Source of the DNA: Bacteroidota bacterium | GTDB taxonomy: Bacteria; Bacteroidota; Bacteroidia; Bacteroidales; JAADGE01 | Length of the DNA: 34,457 nucleotides | Direction of reading: 5' to 3' | NCBI GenBank assembly: GCA_024277895.1 | Contig: JAJRUH010000120.1 | Location: 1-34,457 of the forward strand | Shown: positions 6,313 to 15,018 of the stretch, in pieces | How the letters are laid out: every line of letters begins with the position of its first letter | Numbering within the stretch: position 1 is the stretch's first letter | Position numbers and translations under genes: made by a program | The notes under the pieces: generated by a model | The model's input: the letters and a program-made list of their open reading frames with translations, nothing else | Told to the model about the DNA's origin: nothing | Database searches by the model: none

Positions 6313-9306
6313 TTACAACTCAACGTTCCAAGCATTTTCCATATTTGCCAAATCGCTTTCAATTATAACAACTTCATTTTCAAATATTTCTAATTTGTTT
6401 TTATTTGTAACTTTTCCGAGATATTGTGCTTTTTCTTTAAAAATATTTTCAAATTTTTCTTTGTTTTTAGGTTTTATGCTTACAATAAATCTTGAATGAC
6501 TTTCAGCAAAAAGTTTTGCATTAATACTTAAATTTCCTAAATTATTTGTCATAACTTTTGCTCCGAATTTGGTTCCGATAATACATTCTGCCAAAGCAAT
6601 TAACATTCCGCCATCCGAAATATCGTGTGCCGATGCAATTAAATTTTGTTCATTTGCCTGCATCATTTTCAAATATGTGTCTTTTGCTTCCTCTTTTCTA
6701 ACCTTCGGAACATTTGCACCGAGTTCTCCGTATAGTTTGTAGAATTCTGATGCACCAAGTTCATCATAAGTTTTTCCTATTTGGTAAATCAAATCGCCTT
6801 CGGCTTTAAAATCGGAAGTTATTGTATTTCTGATATCTTTTATTTTGGAAACCATTGAATACACAATCGTAGGAGGCACTGAAATTTTTACACCTTCTGC
6901 TTTGAAATCATTTTTCATACTGTCCTTGCCGGAAGTCATAGGAATATCATAGAAAGTTGACATATCGTAAAGTGCTTCACACATTTGAACAAGTTTAGCT
7001 AACTTTTCTTTTCCGTCAGGATTATTTTCAGGATGATACAGGCTGTCCGGAACGCTGAAATTATCGTTTACCGTCCAGAAAGTATCATCGTTTTTCTTGG
7101 TATTAGGCAAAGTTCCGCCTACGGCAATTATCTGACGAACAGCTTCATCGAAAGCACCTGCCGACATTTCGTAAGCATCAATATCCCCGAATTTAGGCAT
7201 AATTCCGTTTGAAACAGCAATGACTTCAAAACTGTCGTGTGCCAAACGCATAACGCCTGCATCTTGCGGGCTTGTTCCTTTTTCGCCCATTAAGGGCTTA
7301 ATGATACTTTTTCCTTTAACTTCGTGGTCGTATTTTCGGATGATATTTTCGCGAGAGCTTATGTTTTGGCTTGACAGAAGTTTTAAAAGTACATCTTCGT
7401 AATCTTCAATTTTAATATTTTCAGGCTCAGACAGTTGTAAAGATTTTAGTTCAGCTTGCATTTTTTTTTGCGGTACTCCGTTATGCAAGAAATCTAAATC
7501 GATATAATGAATTATTTTTCCTTTGAAACGAATGTCTAAATATCCTGAATTTGTGAAATAGCCGATATCGGTAACTTCAAGCTCCATATTTTCAGCCAAT
7601 TCAAAAAACACATCAATATTTTGAGGTTCTACAACAATTGTCATACGTTCCTGCGATTCCGAAACAAAGATTTCCCAAGGCTTTAAGCCGGAATATTTTA
7701 AAGGTACTTTTTCGAGATTTACTACTGCTCCGTTTGTGATTTCTGCAAGTTCGCCTACCGAAGAAGATAAACCGCCTGCTCCGTTATCAGTGCTGCTTTT
7801 TATTAAGCCTTTTTTTGCGGCAACTATCATAAAATCAGATAGTTTCTTTTGTGTAATCGGACTTCCGATTTGCACGGCAGATTGCGGAGATTTTTCATTT
7901 ATTTCTGTTGAAGAAAAAGTTGCACCGTGAATACCGTCCTTTCCTACTCGACCTCCTGCCATTATTATTCTGTCGTTTATGTCAATCGGTTTCTCCCAAG
8001 CGTTTCTGCCGAGATAATTATCGGGCATAATTCCGCCTGTTCCGCAGAATACCAATGGTTTGCCGGCAAATCTATCGTCAAAAACTACCGAGCCGTTTAC
8101 GGTAGGAATTCCGGATTTATTACCGCCGTCTTCAATTCCGTTAACCACGCCTTCCATAATTCTGCGAGGATGTAGTTGTCCTTTTAATAATTTCTTATCA
8201 TAATTCGGAGGTCCGAAACAAAGAACGTTTGTATTAAACAGAAGTTCTGCACCGCCTATGCCTGTTCCCATAATATCGCGATTTACGCCGAGAATACCCG
8301 TAATTGCTCCGCCGTAGGGGTCGAGAGCAGAGGGAGAATTGTGCGTTTCAACTTTCCATACAAACAATTTATTTTTTGTTGCTCTGACCGTTCCTGCATT
8401 ATCGTCAAAAACCTTTATAAGCCAGTGATTATCATTGTTTTTTAAGTGTTTTTGTATAATATCGGTTGAACCTTTTATATATGTTTTAAAAAGTGAATTT
8501 ATAATCTTTTTTTCGCCTGTTTCTTTATCTTCATAAATAATTTCAGCATTAAATTCTTTGTGTTTACAGTGTTCCGACCAAGTTTGTGCAAAAACTTCAA
8601 GTTCAATGTCGGTTAATTTTTCAGATAAACCGACTTTTTTTCTTTCCGCAATGACTTTTTCATCTTTAAAATAATTGCGAATTGCTTTCATTTCTTCAAG
8701 ACTTAAAGCAAGAATTTTATTTTCCGACAATTTTATAAGTTCATCATCTGAAATATCCAAGTTGATAAGCTCAACGGTTTCATCTACCTGCATTTCAACT
8801 TTCGGAACATAAGGTGTAAAATTCAGTTTTTTGTTTTCTTTTGTAATTACCTGAATATGATTGATTAACGGATTTCCAAGAAATGATTTTGCAATAAGCA
8901 TCAATTCATTTTCCGAAAGTTTGTTTTCAATATAAAAAATATCTTGCGTAAAAATATGCTGAACGTTTATGTCAATTTCACGATTTAAAAAATCCGCCAA
9001 AGCCATTTGTGCCGAAACACCGATATCATCGGTTACGCCGGGAAGTTGTGCAACGGCAATCAAACTATTGTATTTTATATTTTCATACACCTTATTAATA
9101 AGGACTTCATCGGTAATTTTATTTTTAAGGCAATTTTCGGCAAATTTTATGAGATTATCATCGGTAATTTCGTAATCGACGGTGTATAATTTTGAGGTTT
9201 TAATTTCTCCGGTTTCAATTTGCAGTTGCTCTTTGCATTTATTTTGTATGCTTATGCCTTTTGTGTCTTTATATTCCGGTTTTATGTGCGTTTGAATGCT
9301 GTTCAT
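6313..9306 (-). CDS. purL: Phosphoribosylformylglycinamidine synthase, large subunit
   Basis: The protein has about 1,000 residues. The N-terminal 200 or so form a PurS-like region, followed by a linker with EVFAQTWSEHCKHKEF (the FGAM synthase His motif). Two AIRS halves follow: KVETHNSPSALDPYGGAITG, GGRVGKDGIHGATFSS and STDNGAGGLSSSVGEL in the first, and MTSGKDSMKND and SAHDISDGGMLIALAE in the second. No glutaminase domain is present; PurQ is the next gene. It converts FGAR to FGAM with ATP and ammonia. An ATG at 9324 adds six residues, but it lies inside palindromic repeat copy e, so the ATG at 9306 (MNSIQTH) is preferred. The exact start is unproven. Confidence 0.95.
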   Translation of the reverse strand: MNSIQTHIKPEYKDTKGISIQNKCKEQLQIETGEIKTSKLYTVDYEITDDNLIKFAENCLKNKITDEVLINKVYENIKYNSLIAVAQLPGVTDDIGVSAQMALADFLNREIDINVQHIFTQDIFYIENKLSENELMLIAKSFLGNPLINHIQVITKENKKLNFTPYVPKVEMQVDETVELINLDISDDELIKLSENKILALSLEEMKAIRNYFKDEKVIAERKKVGLSEKLTDIELEVFAQTWSEHCKHKEFNAEIIYEDKETGEKKIINSLFKTYIKGSTDIIQKHLKNNDNHWLIKVFDDNAGTVRATKNKLFVWKVETHNSPSALDPYGGAITGILGVNRDIMGTGIGGAELLFNTNVLCFGPPNYDKKLLKGQLHPRRIMEGVVNGIEDGGNKSGIPTVNGSVVFDDRFAGKPLVFCGTGGIMPDNYLGRNAWEKPIDINDRIIMAGGRVGKDGIHGATFSSTEINEKSPQSAVQIGSPITQKKLSDFMIVAAKKGLIKSSTDNGAGGLSSSVGELAEITNGAVVNLEKVPLKYSGLKPWEIFVSESQERMTIVVEPQNIDVFFELAENMELEVTDIGYFTNSGYLDIRFKGKIIHYIDLDFLHNGVPQKKMQAELKSLQLSEPENIKIEDYEDVLLKLLSSQNISSRENIIRKYDHEVKGKSIIKPLMGEKGTSPQDAGVMRLAHDSFEVIAVSNGIMPKFGDIDAYEMSAGAFDEAVRQIIAVGGTLPNTKKNDDTFWTVNDNFSVPDSLYHPENNPDGKEKLAKLVQMCEALYDMSTFYDIPMTSGKDSMKNDFKAEGVKISVPPTIVYSMVSKIKDIRNTITSDFKAEGDLIYQIGKTYDELGASEFYKLYGELGANVPKVRKEEAKDTYLKMMQANEQNLIASAHDISDGGMLIALAECIIGTKFGAKVMTNNLGNLSINAKLFAESHSRFIVSIKPKNKEKFENIFKEKAQYLGKVTNKNKLEIFENEVVIIESDLANMENAWNVEL

Positions 9307-9319
9307 TGTTTTATTTTTT

Positions 9320-9368
9320 ACCATTAAGAAATTAAAGATAGTTAGGTTTTTCTTAATGCCTTAATGGT
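9320..9368. repeat. Palindromic intergenic repeat, copy e
   Basis: ACCATTAAG (9320-9328) and CTTAATGGT (9360-9368) form a perfect 9-bp terminal inverted repeat. The inside is a diverged form of the same unit (AAATTAAAGATAGTTAGG). It lies between purL and the terminator after purM, and overlaps an alternative purL start codon. Confidence 0.75.
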
Positions 9369-9390
9369 TATATTTTTTAATAATTATTTC

Positions 9391-9420
9391 ATAAAAAAAG
9401 TCTGCCGTAGAGGCAAACTT
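9391..9420 (-). terminator. Rho-independent terminator after purM
   Basis: Read on the minus strand, AAGTTTGCC (9420-9412), loop TCTAC and GGCAGACTT (9406-9398) form a 9-bp stem with one G-T pair, followed by seven T. It begins two bases after the purM stop. It should end most purM transcripts before purL, so the rest of the operon needs read-through or its own promoter. Confidence 0.8.
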
Positions 9421-9421
9421 T

Positions 9422-10495
9422 CTAATAATGTTTTTCTAATTTAAAAGTCGGAAATTCGACTTGTATATTGCTGCCGGCGGTAACTGTGCCGGCAATTCGA
9501 CATTCGTAATTCATTTGTTTTGCTTTGTGTAAAATATTATCGGCTTCTTTTTCGTCTGCCGCTAACAGCATTCCGTTGCCCATATTCCACCACAAATAGG
9601 CATCCTCATTGCTTACTTTTCCGATTTGCTGAATTTTAAGCATTTCCGGTAATGGTTCGAATAAGTTATTCAATTTTACACCGACATTATTTAATTTTAA
9701 TGCTCTTCGTAAATTATCAAAAACTCCGCCGCCTGTTATATGCACAACTCCTGTTAATTCTGTTCCGGATTTAATAATCTCATTAATTAAAGGTGAATAA
9801 ATTAATGAAGGTGTCAGCATTTTTTCTCCCCAAGTATTTTTATCATCATAGGCTTCATTATGCCATTCGTTTCCGAAATTTTCGGATAAAATTCTTCTTA
9901 TAGATGAAAAACCGTTGCTTCTGAACCCTCTGCTTTTTAAAGCAAATATTTTTTGTCCGGGTTTTATGTTGCTGCCGTCTATTGCTTCTTTTAAATTCTC
10001 GGGCAAAATACCTATTGCCGTAGAACTCCAATTGAAGTGCATTTTTTCTCCGTAACCTCCTATTCGATTACCGAGTTCGGCAATTTCTCCGCCTGTAATC
10101 GTTATTCCGGCAAAGTTACAGGCATCTCGCAAACCTTTCATTAATTCGTCAATAATTTCAGTATCGAGATAATCAACATCAATAACGTTTGAAAGATTTG
10201 TCGGTTCAAAGCCCATTGCAGCAAGGTCATCGGCAACCATTGCCACGAGGTCGTAACCGAGAGTATCGTAGATGCCGGTGCGTTCGGCAAGTTCAGCTTT
10301 TGTGCCTATGCCGTCGGACCCGATTCCGATACGTTCTTTTCCGAAAATTAAAAGGTTTGAAAATCCGCCTTTTGATTTAGAGGCGACGGCTCCTCTCTTT
10401 CCGTTTCTGTTTGGGAAAGTCTCAATCGCATATTCGTAGGCGATTTTTGAAGACTTGTTTCCGAGCTCAATATCAAGCCCGCTCTTTTTTTGCAT
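9422..10495 (-). CDS. purM: Phosphoribosylformylglycinamidine cyclo-ligase (AIR synthetase)
   Basis: This 357-residue AIRS-fold enzyme closes the imidazole ring of FGAM to give AIR. Visible motifs are GLDIELGNKSS at the N-terminus, GSDGIGTKAELAERTG (ATP loop), YDLVAMVADDLAAMG, TGGEIAELG and VVHITGGGVFDNLRR. The N-terminus and the DGIGTKAELA loop differ from the classical DGVGTKLKLA, so it is a diverged PurM, but all AIRS landmarks are present in order. It is the first purine gene in this block, has its own Bacteroidota-type promoter (10528-10559), and is followed by a strong terminator. The start is ATG. Confidence 0.93.
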   Translation of the reverse strand: MQKKSGLDIELGNKSSKIAYEYAIETFPNRNGKRGAVASKSKGGFSNLLIFGKERIGIGSDGIGTKAELAERTGIYDTLGYDLVAMVADDLAAMGFEPTNLSNVIDVDYLDTEIIDELMKGLRDACNFAGITITGGEIAELGNRIGGYGEKMHFNWSSTAIGILPENLKEAIDGSNIKPGQKIFALKSRGFRSNGFSSIRRILSENFGNEWHNEAYDDKNTWGEKMLTPSLIYSPLINEIIKSGTELTGVVHITGGGVFDNLRRALKLNNVGVKLNNLFEPLPEMLKIQQIGKVSNEDAYLWWNMGNGMLLAADEKEADNILHKAKQMNYECRIAGTVTAGSNIQVEFPTFKLEKHY

Positions 10496-10527
10496 AAGTT
10501 ATTTTAAAACTATGAATAAAGAAAGTG

Positions 10528-10559
10528 CAAAATTAGAATTAAAGTTTGAAAAGTGCAAC
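10528..10559 (-). promoter_or_regulatory. Probable promoter of purM
   Basis: On the minus strand, TAATTTTG (10535-10528) matches the Bacteroidota -7 box TAnnTTTG. GTTG (10559-10556) stands 20 bases upstream as a -33 box. The predicted start is about 30 bases before the purM ATG. The rest of the gap to 10680 shows no gene. Confidence 0.5.
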
Positions 10560-10680
10560 CGGATTTGTAAAGTTTTTTAACTTTTTATTAACAATTGAAA
10601 TTGGTTGAAAGTTTAATGTAATAATCAGAAAGTTTTGTGATGTTAAGATATTATTGTGTTTTAATTGTATGCTGAATTTT

Positions 10681-12612
10681 TCAGGAATTTAAAGGAATAC
10701 TGAAATAAAATGTTGAACCTTTGTTTAATTCTGATTCAAGCCAAATTTTTCCGCCTAATAATTCAATAATATTTTTACTGATTGATAACCCGAGACCGGC
10801 ACCGCGATACAGTTTGTCACTTTCTTTTTCAAGTTTTATAAATCTGTTAAATATTTTATTCTTATGTTGTTCGGTTATTCCGATACCTGAGTCTTTCACA
10901 TAAAAAATAATCTCTTTCTTTTCAGAAGTATCACCGTAATAATATCCTGTCTCAATAAAGCCTTTTTCAGTGAATTTCAAGGCATTGTTTATTAAATTAA
11001 CTAAAACCTGTTGAAGTCGGAGTTTATCAGTATTTATGACAAGATTCAAATCATTATTTTTAAGTATTTTAAGTTCTGTATCTTTATACATTTTCATTTT
11101 CTCGTCATAAAGGACTGTTAAATCATTTAACATCTCATTAATGAAAAAATCATTTTTTTTAATTTCTAATTGACCGGCTTCTATTTTTGAAATATCAATG
11201 ATGTCATTAATAAGAGTTAAAAGAGTATCGCTGCTTCGAACGATATATGAAATTAATTCTCGCCTTCTTTCTCTCTTAAAATCTCTGTTTTTGAGGAGAT
11301 TAGAAAATCCGACAATGGCATTCATAGGTGTTCTGATTTCATGAGACATATTTGCTAAAAATGCTGATTTTAAACGATCGGATTCTTCTGCTTTTTCTTT
11401 TGCCTTTTGAAGTTCAGCCGTGCGTTCTGTAACAAGTAATTCAAGTTGATTTCTGTGTTTTCTGAGTTCATCGGCTTGCACCTGTATTTTCTTGTTTTTA
11501 TTAACAATTTCAATATTTTTATATATTAATTTTTTATTAATTTTTTGTTTTGATTTTATGCTTTTTAAAAGTAACAGTGATAAAAATAATATAATAAAAA
11601 CGATGATCCCTGCAAGTATCAAGAAATTCTGTTGTTTGTCAATTTTATTTGATTGAATATCAAGTTCATCCTTTTGCTTATCTATTTTCTTTTGTTTTAT
11701 TGAAATCTCTCTTGTTAAATCATTTAATATTTTCTTTCCTTCTGCTACTTTTTGATTTTGTTCTTTAATAATTTGTTCTTTTAAATTAATTCTTGATTGT
11801 TTGGTAATTAAATCATTTGTTTTTGCTGACAATAATAACTTTTGTTCAATAATATCATTTTCAATTTTTAATAAATATCTTTTTTGTTTATTAATTTTTT
11901 CATATTGAGTTTTTATCTCATTTTTTTGTTTTTTCAGTTCAACTAATTTTTGTTCTATTTCAATGTTAAGGTTATTTATTAGTTGTTTTTGTTTTTTTAA
12001 TTTCTTTTTTAAATCTTCGACTTTTTTCTTTTCTTCTTTAAGTTTAATTTCCTGTTTTTTGTATAATTCTTTAATATCAATGTCAGTTCCGCCAAGCAAA
12101 AGTAACTTTGGTAATATTATTAAATTTTGATCGGATATTAATTTTTTATTAATTTCAAATCCTATGGTTTTATCTGATAAATAAGTAAAATTTATCATTT
12201 TAAGTTTTTGTTGCTGAGAATTGTCACTTACTACAAGTATATTTTTGCCTTTAATATGATTAATAACAGAATTTAATTCATAATTTTTTGACTGATTTAC
12301 ATAGAGTATTTGAGGATTAGACTTAATAAGTTCCTGGATATTACGTATTTGAAATATTTCTATAGGTTTTTCTTTCAGCGTTTTATGACGAGCTAATTTT
12401 TTTAGGTAAGGTAAAATAGTTTTATCATTTCCGTACACAGCAATTTTAAATTTTTTCAAGTTATTTTCATTTTTCCATTTTATATTCAAACCGAATTGGT
12501 ATATAAATACAGTTTTAATTTCGGCATCAGTATATACTTGTGCAAAAGAAAGCCTATGCATAAAAAATAAAAATATGATTAAGTATATATATTTTAGATT
12601 TTTTTTAATCAA
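10681..12612 (-). CDS. Membrane sensor histidine kinase with periplasmic YfiR-like domain
   Basis: The protein has 643 residues. A signal peptide (1-24, ending SFAQ) precedes a YfiR/DUF4154-type domain (about 27-175, starting [20 protein letters not shown]). Then come a long Lys/Glu-rich coiled coil (182-328), one membrane segment (330-349), a second coiled coil, a HisKA domain (NMSHEIRTP, phospho-acceptor His424) and an HATPase domain with N box ([13 protein letters not shown]), G1 (DSGIGI) and G2 (GAGLGLSIS). There is no receiver domain, so the partner response regulator must be elsewhere. The start is a TTG at 12610-12612; it is preferred because the next Met (residue 18) would destroy the signal peptide. 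It diverges from a TonB-dependent receptor, which suggests a shared signal or substrate. Confidence 0.88.
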   Translation of the reverse strand: MIKKNLKYIYLIIFLFFMHRLSFAQVYTDAEIKTVFIYQFGLNIKWKNENNLKKFKIAVYGNDKTILPYLKKLARHKTLKEKPIEIFQIRNIQELIKSNPQILYVNQSKNYELNSVINHIKGKNILVVSDNSQQQKLKMINFTYLSDKTIGFEINKKLISDQNLIILPKLLLLGGTDIDIKELYKKQEIKLKEEKKKVEDLKKKLKKQKQLINNLNIEIEQKLVELKKQKNEIKTQYEKINKQKRYLLKIENDIIEQKLLLSAKTNDLITKQSRINLKEQIIKEQNQKVAEGKKILNDLTREISIKQKKIDKQKDELDIQSNKIDKQQNFLILAGIIVFIILFLSLLLLKSIKSKQKINKKLIYKNIEIVNKNKKIQVQADELRKHRNQLELLVTERTAELQKAKEKAEESDRLKSAFLANMSHEIRTPMNAIVGFSNLLKNRDFKRERRRELISYIVRSSDTLLTLINDIIDISKIEAGQLEIKKNDFFINEMLNDLTVLYDEKMKMYKDTELKILKNNDLNLVINTDKLRLQQVLVNLINNALKFTEKGFIETGYYYGDTSEKKEIIFYVKDSGIGITEQHKNKIFNRFIKLEKESDKLYRGAGLGLSISKNIIELLGGKIWLESELNKGSTFYFSIPLNS

Positions 12613-12729
12613 AATTCGTATTTTACATAAAAAATAGTATCTTAGTAATTTTTAATAAATAATTAATTTAATAATCCGAAGTTACAAAAAAAAATTTACA
12701 ATCCAATTTAAATGTAAAATTTCCATAAT

Positions 12730-15018
12730 ATGAGAATAATATCTTTTATTATTGTTTTTATTTTTTACTGCGGTAGTTTATTTTCTCAGAGCGATACTGT
12801 AAATAATAAAATTTATTCTATGTCACTTGAAGAATTATTAAAATTGAATATTTCTTCAGTTTCAAAAAAATCAGAGAATCTTTTAGAAACACCTCAAACT
12901 GTAATTGTAATTACAAAAGAACAGATTGAAAGAAGAGGATATACTGATTTGGAACAACTATTTCACGATTTACCGGGATTTGATATTTCACGAGGCAACG
13001 GAACACAATATTCTCAAATTTATCAAAGAGGATACAGAACAAAAAATACCGAAAAAACATTATTAATGATTGACGGGGTTGAAGAAAATGACCTTTGGAG
13101 TAACAGCGTATGGCTTTCGAGACAATACCCGATAAGTAATATTGAAAGGGTTGAAATTATTTACGGCCCTGCAACAACCATTTACGGTGCTAATGCCTTT
13201 CTCGGAGTTATTAATATTGTTACAAAAACAGCAGATCAGATAACAGGAGATAAAAAACATTTCGGAATAAATTCTCAGTTCGGATACGGGTCATATAACA
13301 CTCGATATGCTGATATCAGCATAGCTGCCAATTCAAATCATTTTTCATTAATATTATCGGGCAGAATATATAATTCTGATGAACAGGATTTGTCAAATTA
13401 TTCTGATTGGGACTATGATTTAAGTGTTTATAACTTAGATTTTTACAAAAGTGTTTTAGGAACGGATGATGATATTATTGCACAAACAGCAATGGATTTT
13501 GATAATACAGCATATTACAATTCTCCGGTATTAAACGGAAAAAAGCCGAGATACAGCAATCAAACAAAAGATTATCTGTTTTACGGAAAAATGAAAGTTG
13601 ATAATTTTACATTAGGTTTCGAAAGTTTTAAGCGTGATGAAGGATACGGAGCTTGGTACAGAGATGATTTTGAATTGGGACCTGAATTCGGAGCAAGTTG
13701 GGTACCGGAAAATACATTTTTCTATACAAAATATGAAAAGAAGTTTTCAGACAAATTATATTTTACAAGTTTTTCAAATTTTAAAATTCATCAATTAACC
13801 GGAGATTGTGAAGAATTATATTACAAGGGATATTTTAATAAAGAATTTAATTTAACCGATATTGCCGATACTGCTTCAGGTACTGTTAATTTATTGCCGA
13901 TTGATTCTATTCAAAAACCTTATTGGAGTAATACATGGTGGCAAACATACTCTCAACAATTACGATCGGAACTTAGGATACAATATAATATTTCCGAAAG
14001 TTTTAATTTAATTACCGGAATAGAATTCAGGGTAAGCCATATACAAGGAGCTTACCTGCACGGTAAAACAAGAAATCCGGAAGAAACAGCCGTAATAAAC
14101 AATGCAAAAGGCGGGAATCACTTTTTCAGCAGAGATTTAGGTTTTTTTATGCAAGCCGATTATACTCTTTTTAAAAAAATAAATTTTGTTTTGGGCGGAA
14201 GAGTTGATAACAATAAAATCAGATTAACCGGAGGATACGGTACAGTTTTTAATCCTAAAGCAGCAATTGTATATACTCCTGCAAATTTTATTTTAAAAGC
14301 TATATATTCCGAAGCATTTATGGATGCAGGATATTGGACAAAATACAGTACAACTCCCGGAAGACTTTTGGATAATCCCAATTTAAAACCGGAAAAAGTA
14401 AAAAATCTTGAACTAAGCATAGGCTGGAAAGCAAGTGATTACTTTTTTGCAGATATTTCAGGATTTAACTCATATTATACCGGGGATATCGGCACGGTTG
14501 ATGTTACTTTTATTAATAATGAAGGAAATACCGTAGAAACGACTCAACATCAAGCAATTGGAAATTTAAGAATTCAAGGTTTACAAAGTAATTTATATTT
14601 TAATTATTCGAATTATTCGGCGTATATAAATTATACTTTTTCAAATCCGTATAAAATAACCGATAAGAAAATAAGAATCGGAGATATTGCAAGTCATCAT
14701 ATTAATTTCGGAATAAATGCTCTGTTTTTAAATAAATTGAATGTAAATGTCAGAGCAAATTGGTCGGGCGAAAGACCCACAGGAAAAGAAACCACCGTTT
14801 CAAATAATCCCTTAAATAAAATTGATGCTTATTTTGTTATAAACAGTGCTGTTTCGTACAATTTTTTTAAAAGAATGTCTGCTCAAATTATAATCAATAA
14901 TGTTTTGAATAAAGAATATTTCGACCCGGGTGTAAGAAGTGCAAACGGGATATATTATGCATCGAGGCTGCCGCAAAACAGAAGAAATTTTATTGTTAAA
15001 TTAAATGTTAATTTTTAA
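12730..15018 (+). CDS. TonB-dependent outer-membrane receptor
   Basis: The protein has 762 residues. A signal peptide (1-20, ending SLFSQ) is followed by a plug domain (about 40-160) with LLETPQTVIVITKEQIERRG, LEQLFHDLPGFDIS, QRGYRTKNTEKTLLMIDG and NIERVEIIYGPATTIYGANA. A 22-strand-type barrel ends in the aromatic residue of KLNVNF. It lacks the N-terminal carboxypeptidase-like repeat of SusC proteins, and no SusD partner is present. It is therefore more like siderophore, cobalamin or similar receptors; the substrate cannot be told. Its divergent neighbour is the YfiR-domain kinase. Its TAA stop overlaps the stop of the convergent acyl-CoA ligase gene by two bases. Confidence 0.92.
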   Translation: MRIISFIIVFIFYCGSLFSQSDTVNNKIYSMSLEELLKLNISSVSKKSENLLETPQTVIVITKEQIERRGYTDLEQLFHDLPGFDISRGNGTQYSQIYQRGYRTKNTEKTLLMIDGVEENDLWSNSVWLSRQYPISNIERVEIIYGPATTIYGANAFLGVINIVTKTADQITGDKKHFGINSQFGYGSYNTRYADISIAANSNHFSLILSGRIYNSDEQDLSNYSDWDYDLSVYNLDFYKSVLGTDDDIIAQTAMDFDNTAYYNSPVLNGKKPRYSNQTKDYLFYGKMKVDNFTLGFESFKRDEGYGAWYRDDFELGPEFGASWVPENTFFYTKYEKKFSDKLYFTSFSNFKIHQLTGDCEELYYKGYFNKEFNLTDIADTASGTVNLLPIDSIQKPYWSNTWWQTYSQQLRSELRIQYNISESFNLITGIEFRVSHIQGAYLHGKTRNPEETAVINNAKGGNHFFSRDLGFFMQADYTLFKKINFVLGGRVDNNKIRLTGGYGTVFNPKAAIVYTPANFILKAIYSEAFMDAGYWTKYSTTPGRLLDNPNLKPEKVKNLELSIGWKASDYFFADISGFNSYYTGDIGTVDVTFINNEGNTVETTQHQAIGNLRIQGLQSNLYFNYSNYSAYINYTFSNPYKITDKKIRIGDIASHHINFGINALFLNKLNVNVRANWSGERPTGKETTVSNNPLNKIDAYFVINSAVSYNFFKRMSAQIIINNVLNKEYFDPGVRSANGIYYASRLPQNRRNFIVKLNVNF

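Noticed and set aside
15015-15018. Overlapping stop codons of two convergent genes as a regulatory feature
   Set aside because: Overlaps of this size are common in compact genomes and nothing else marks the site.
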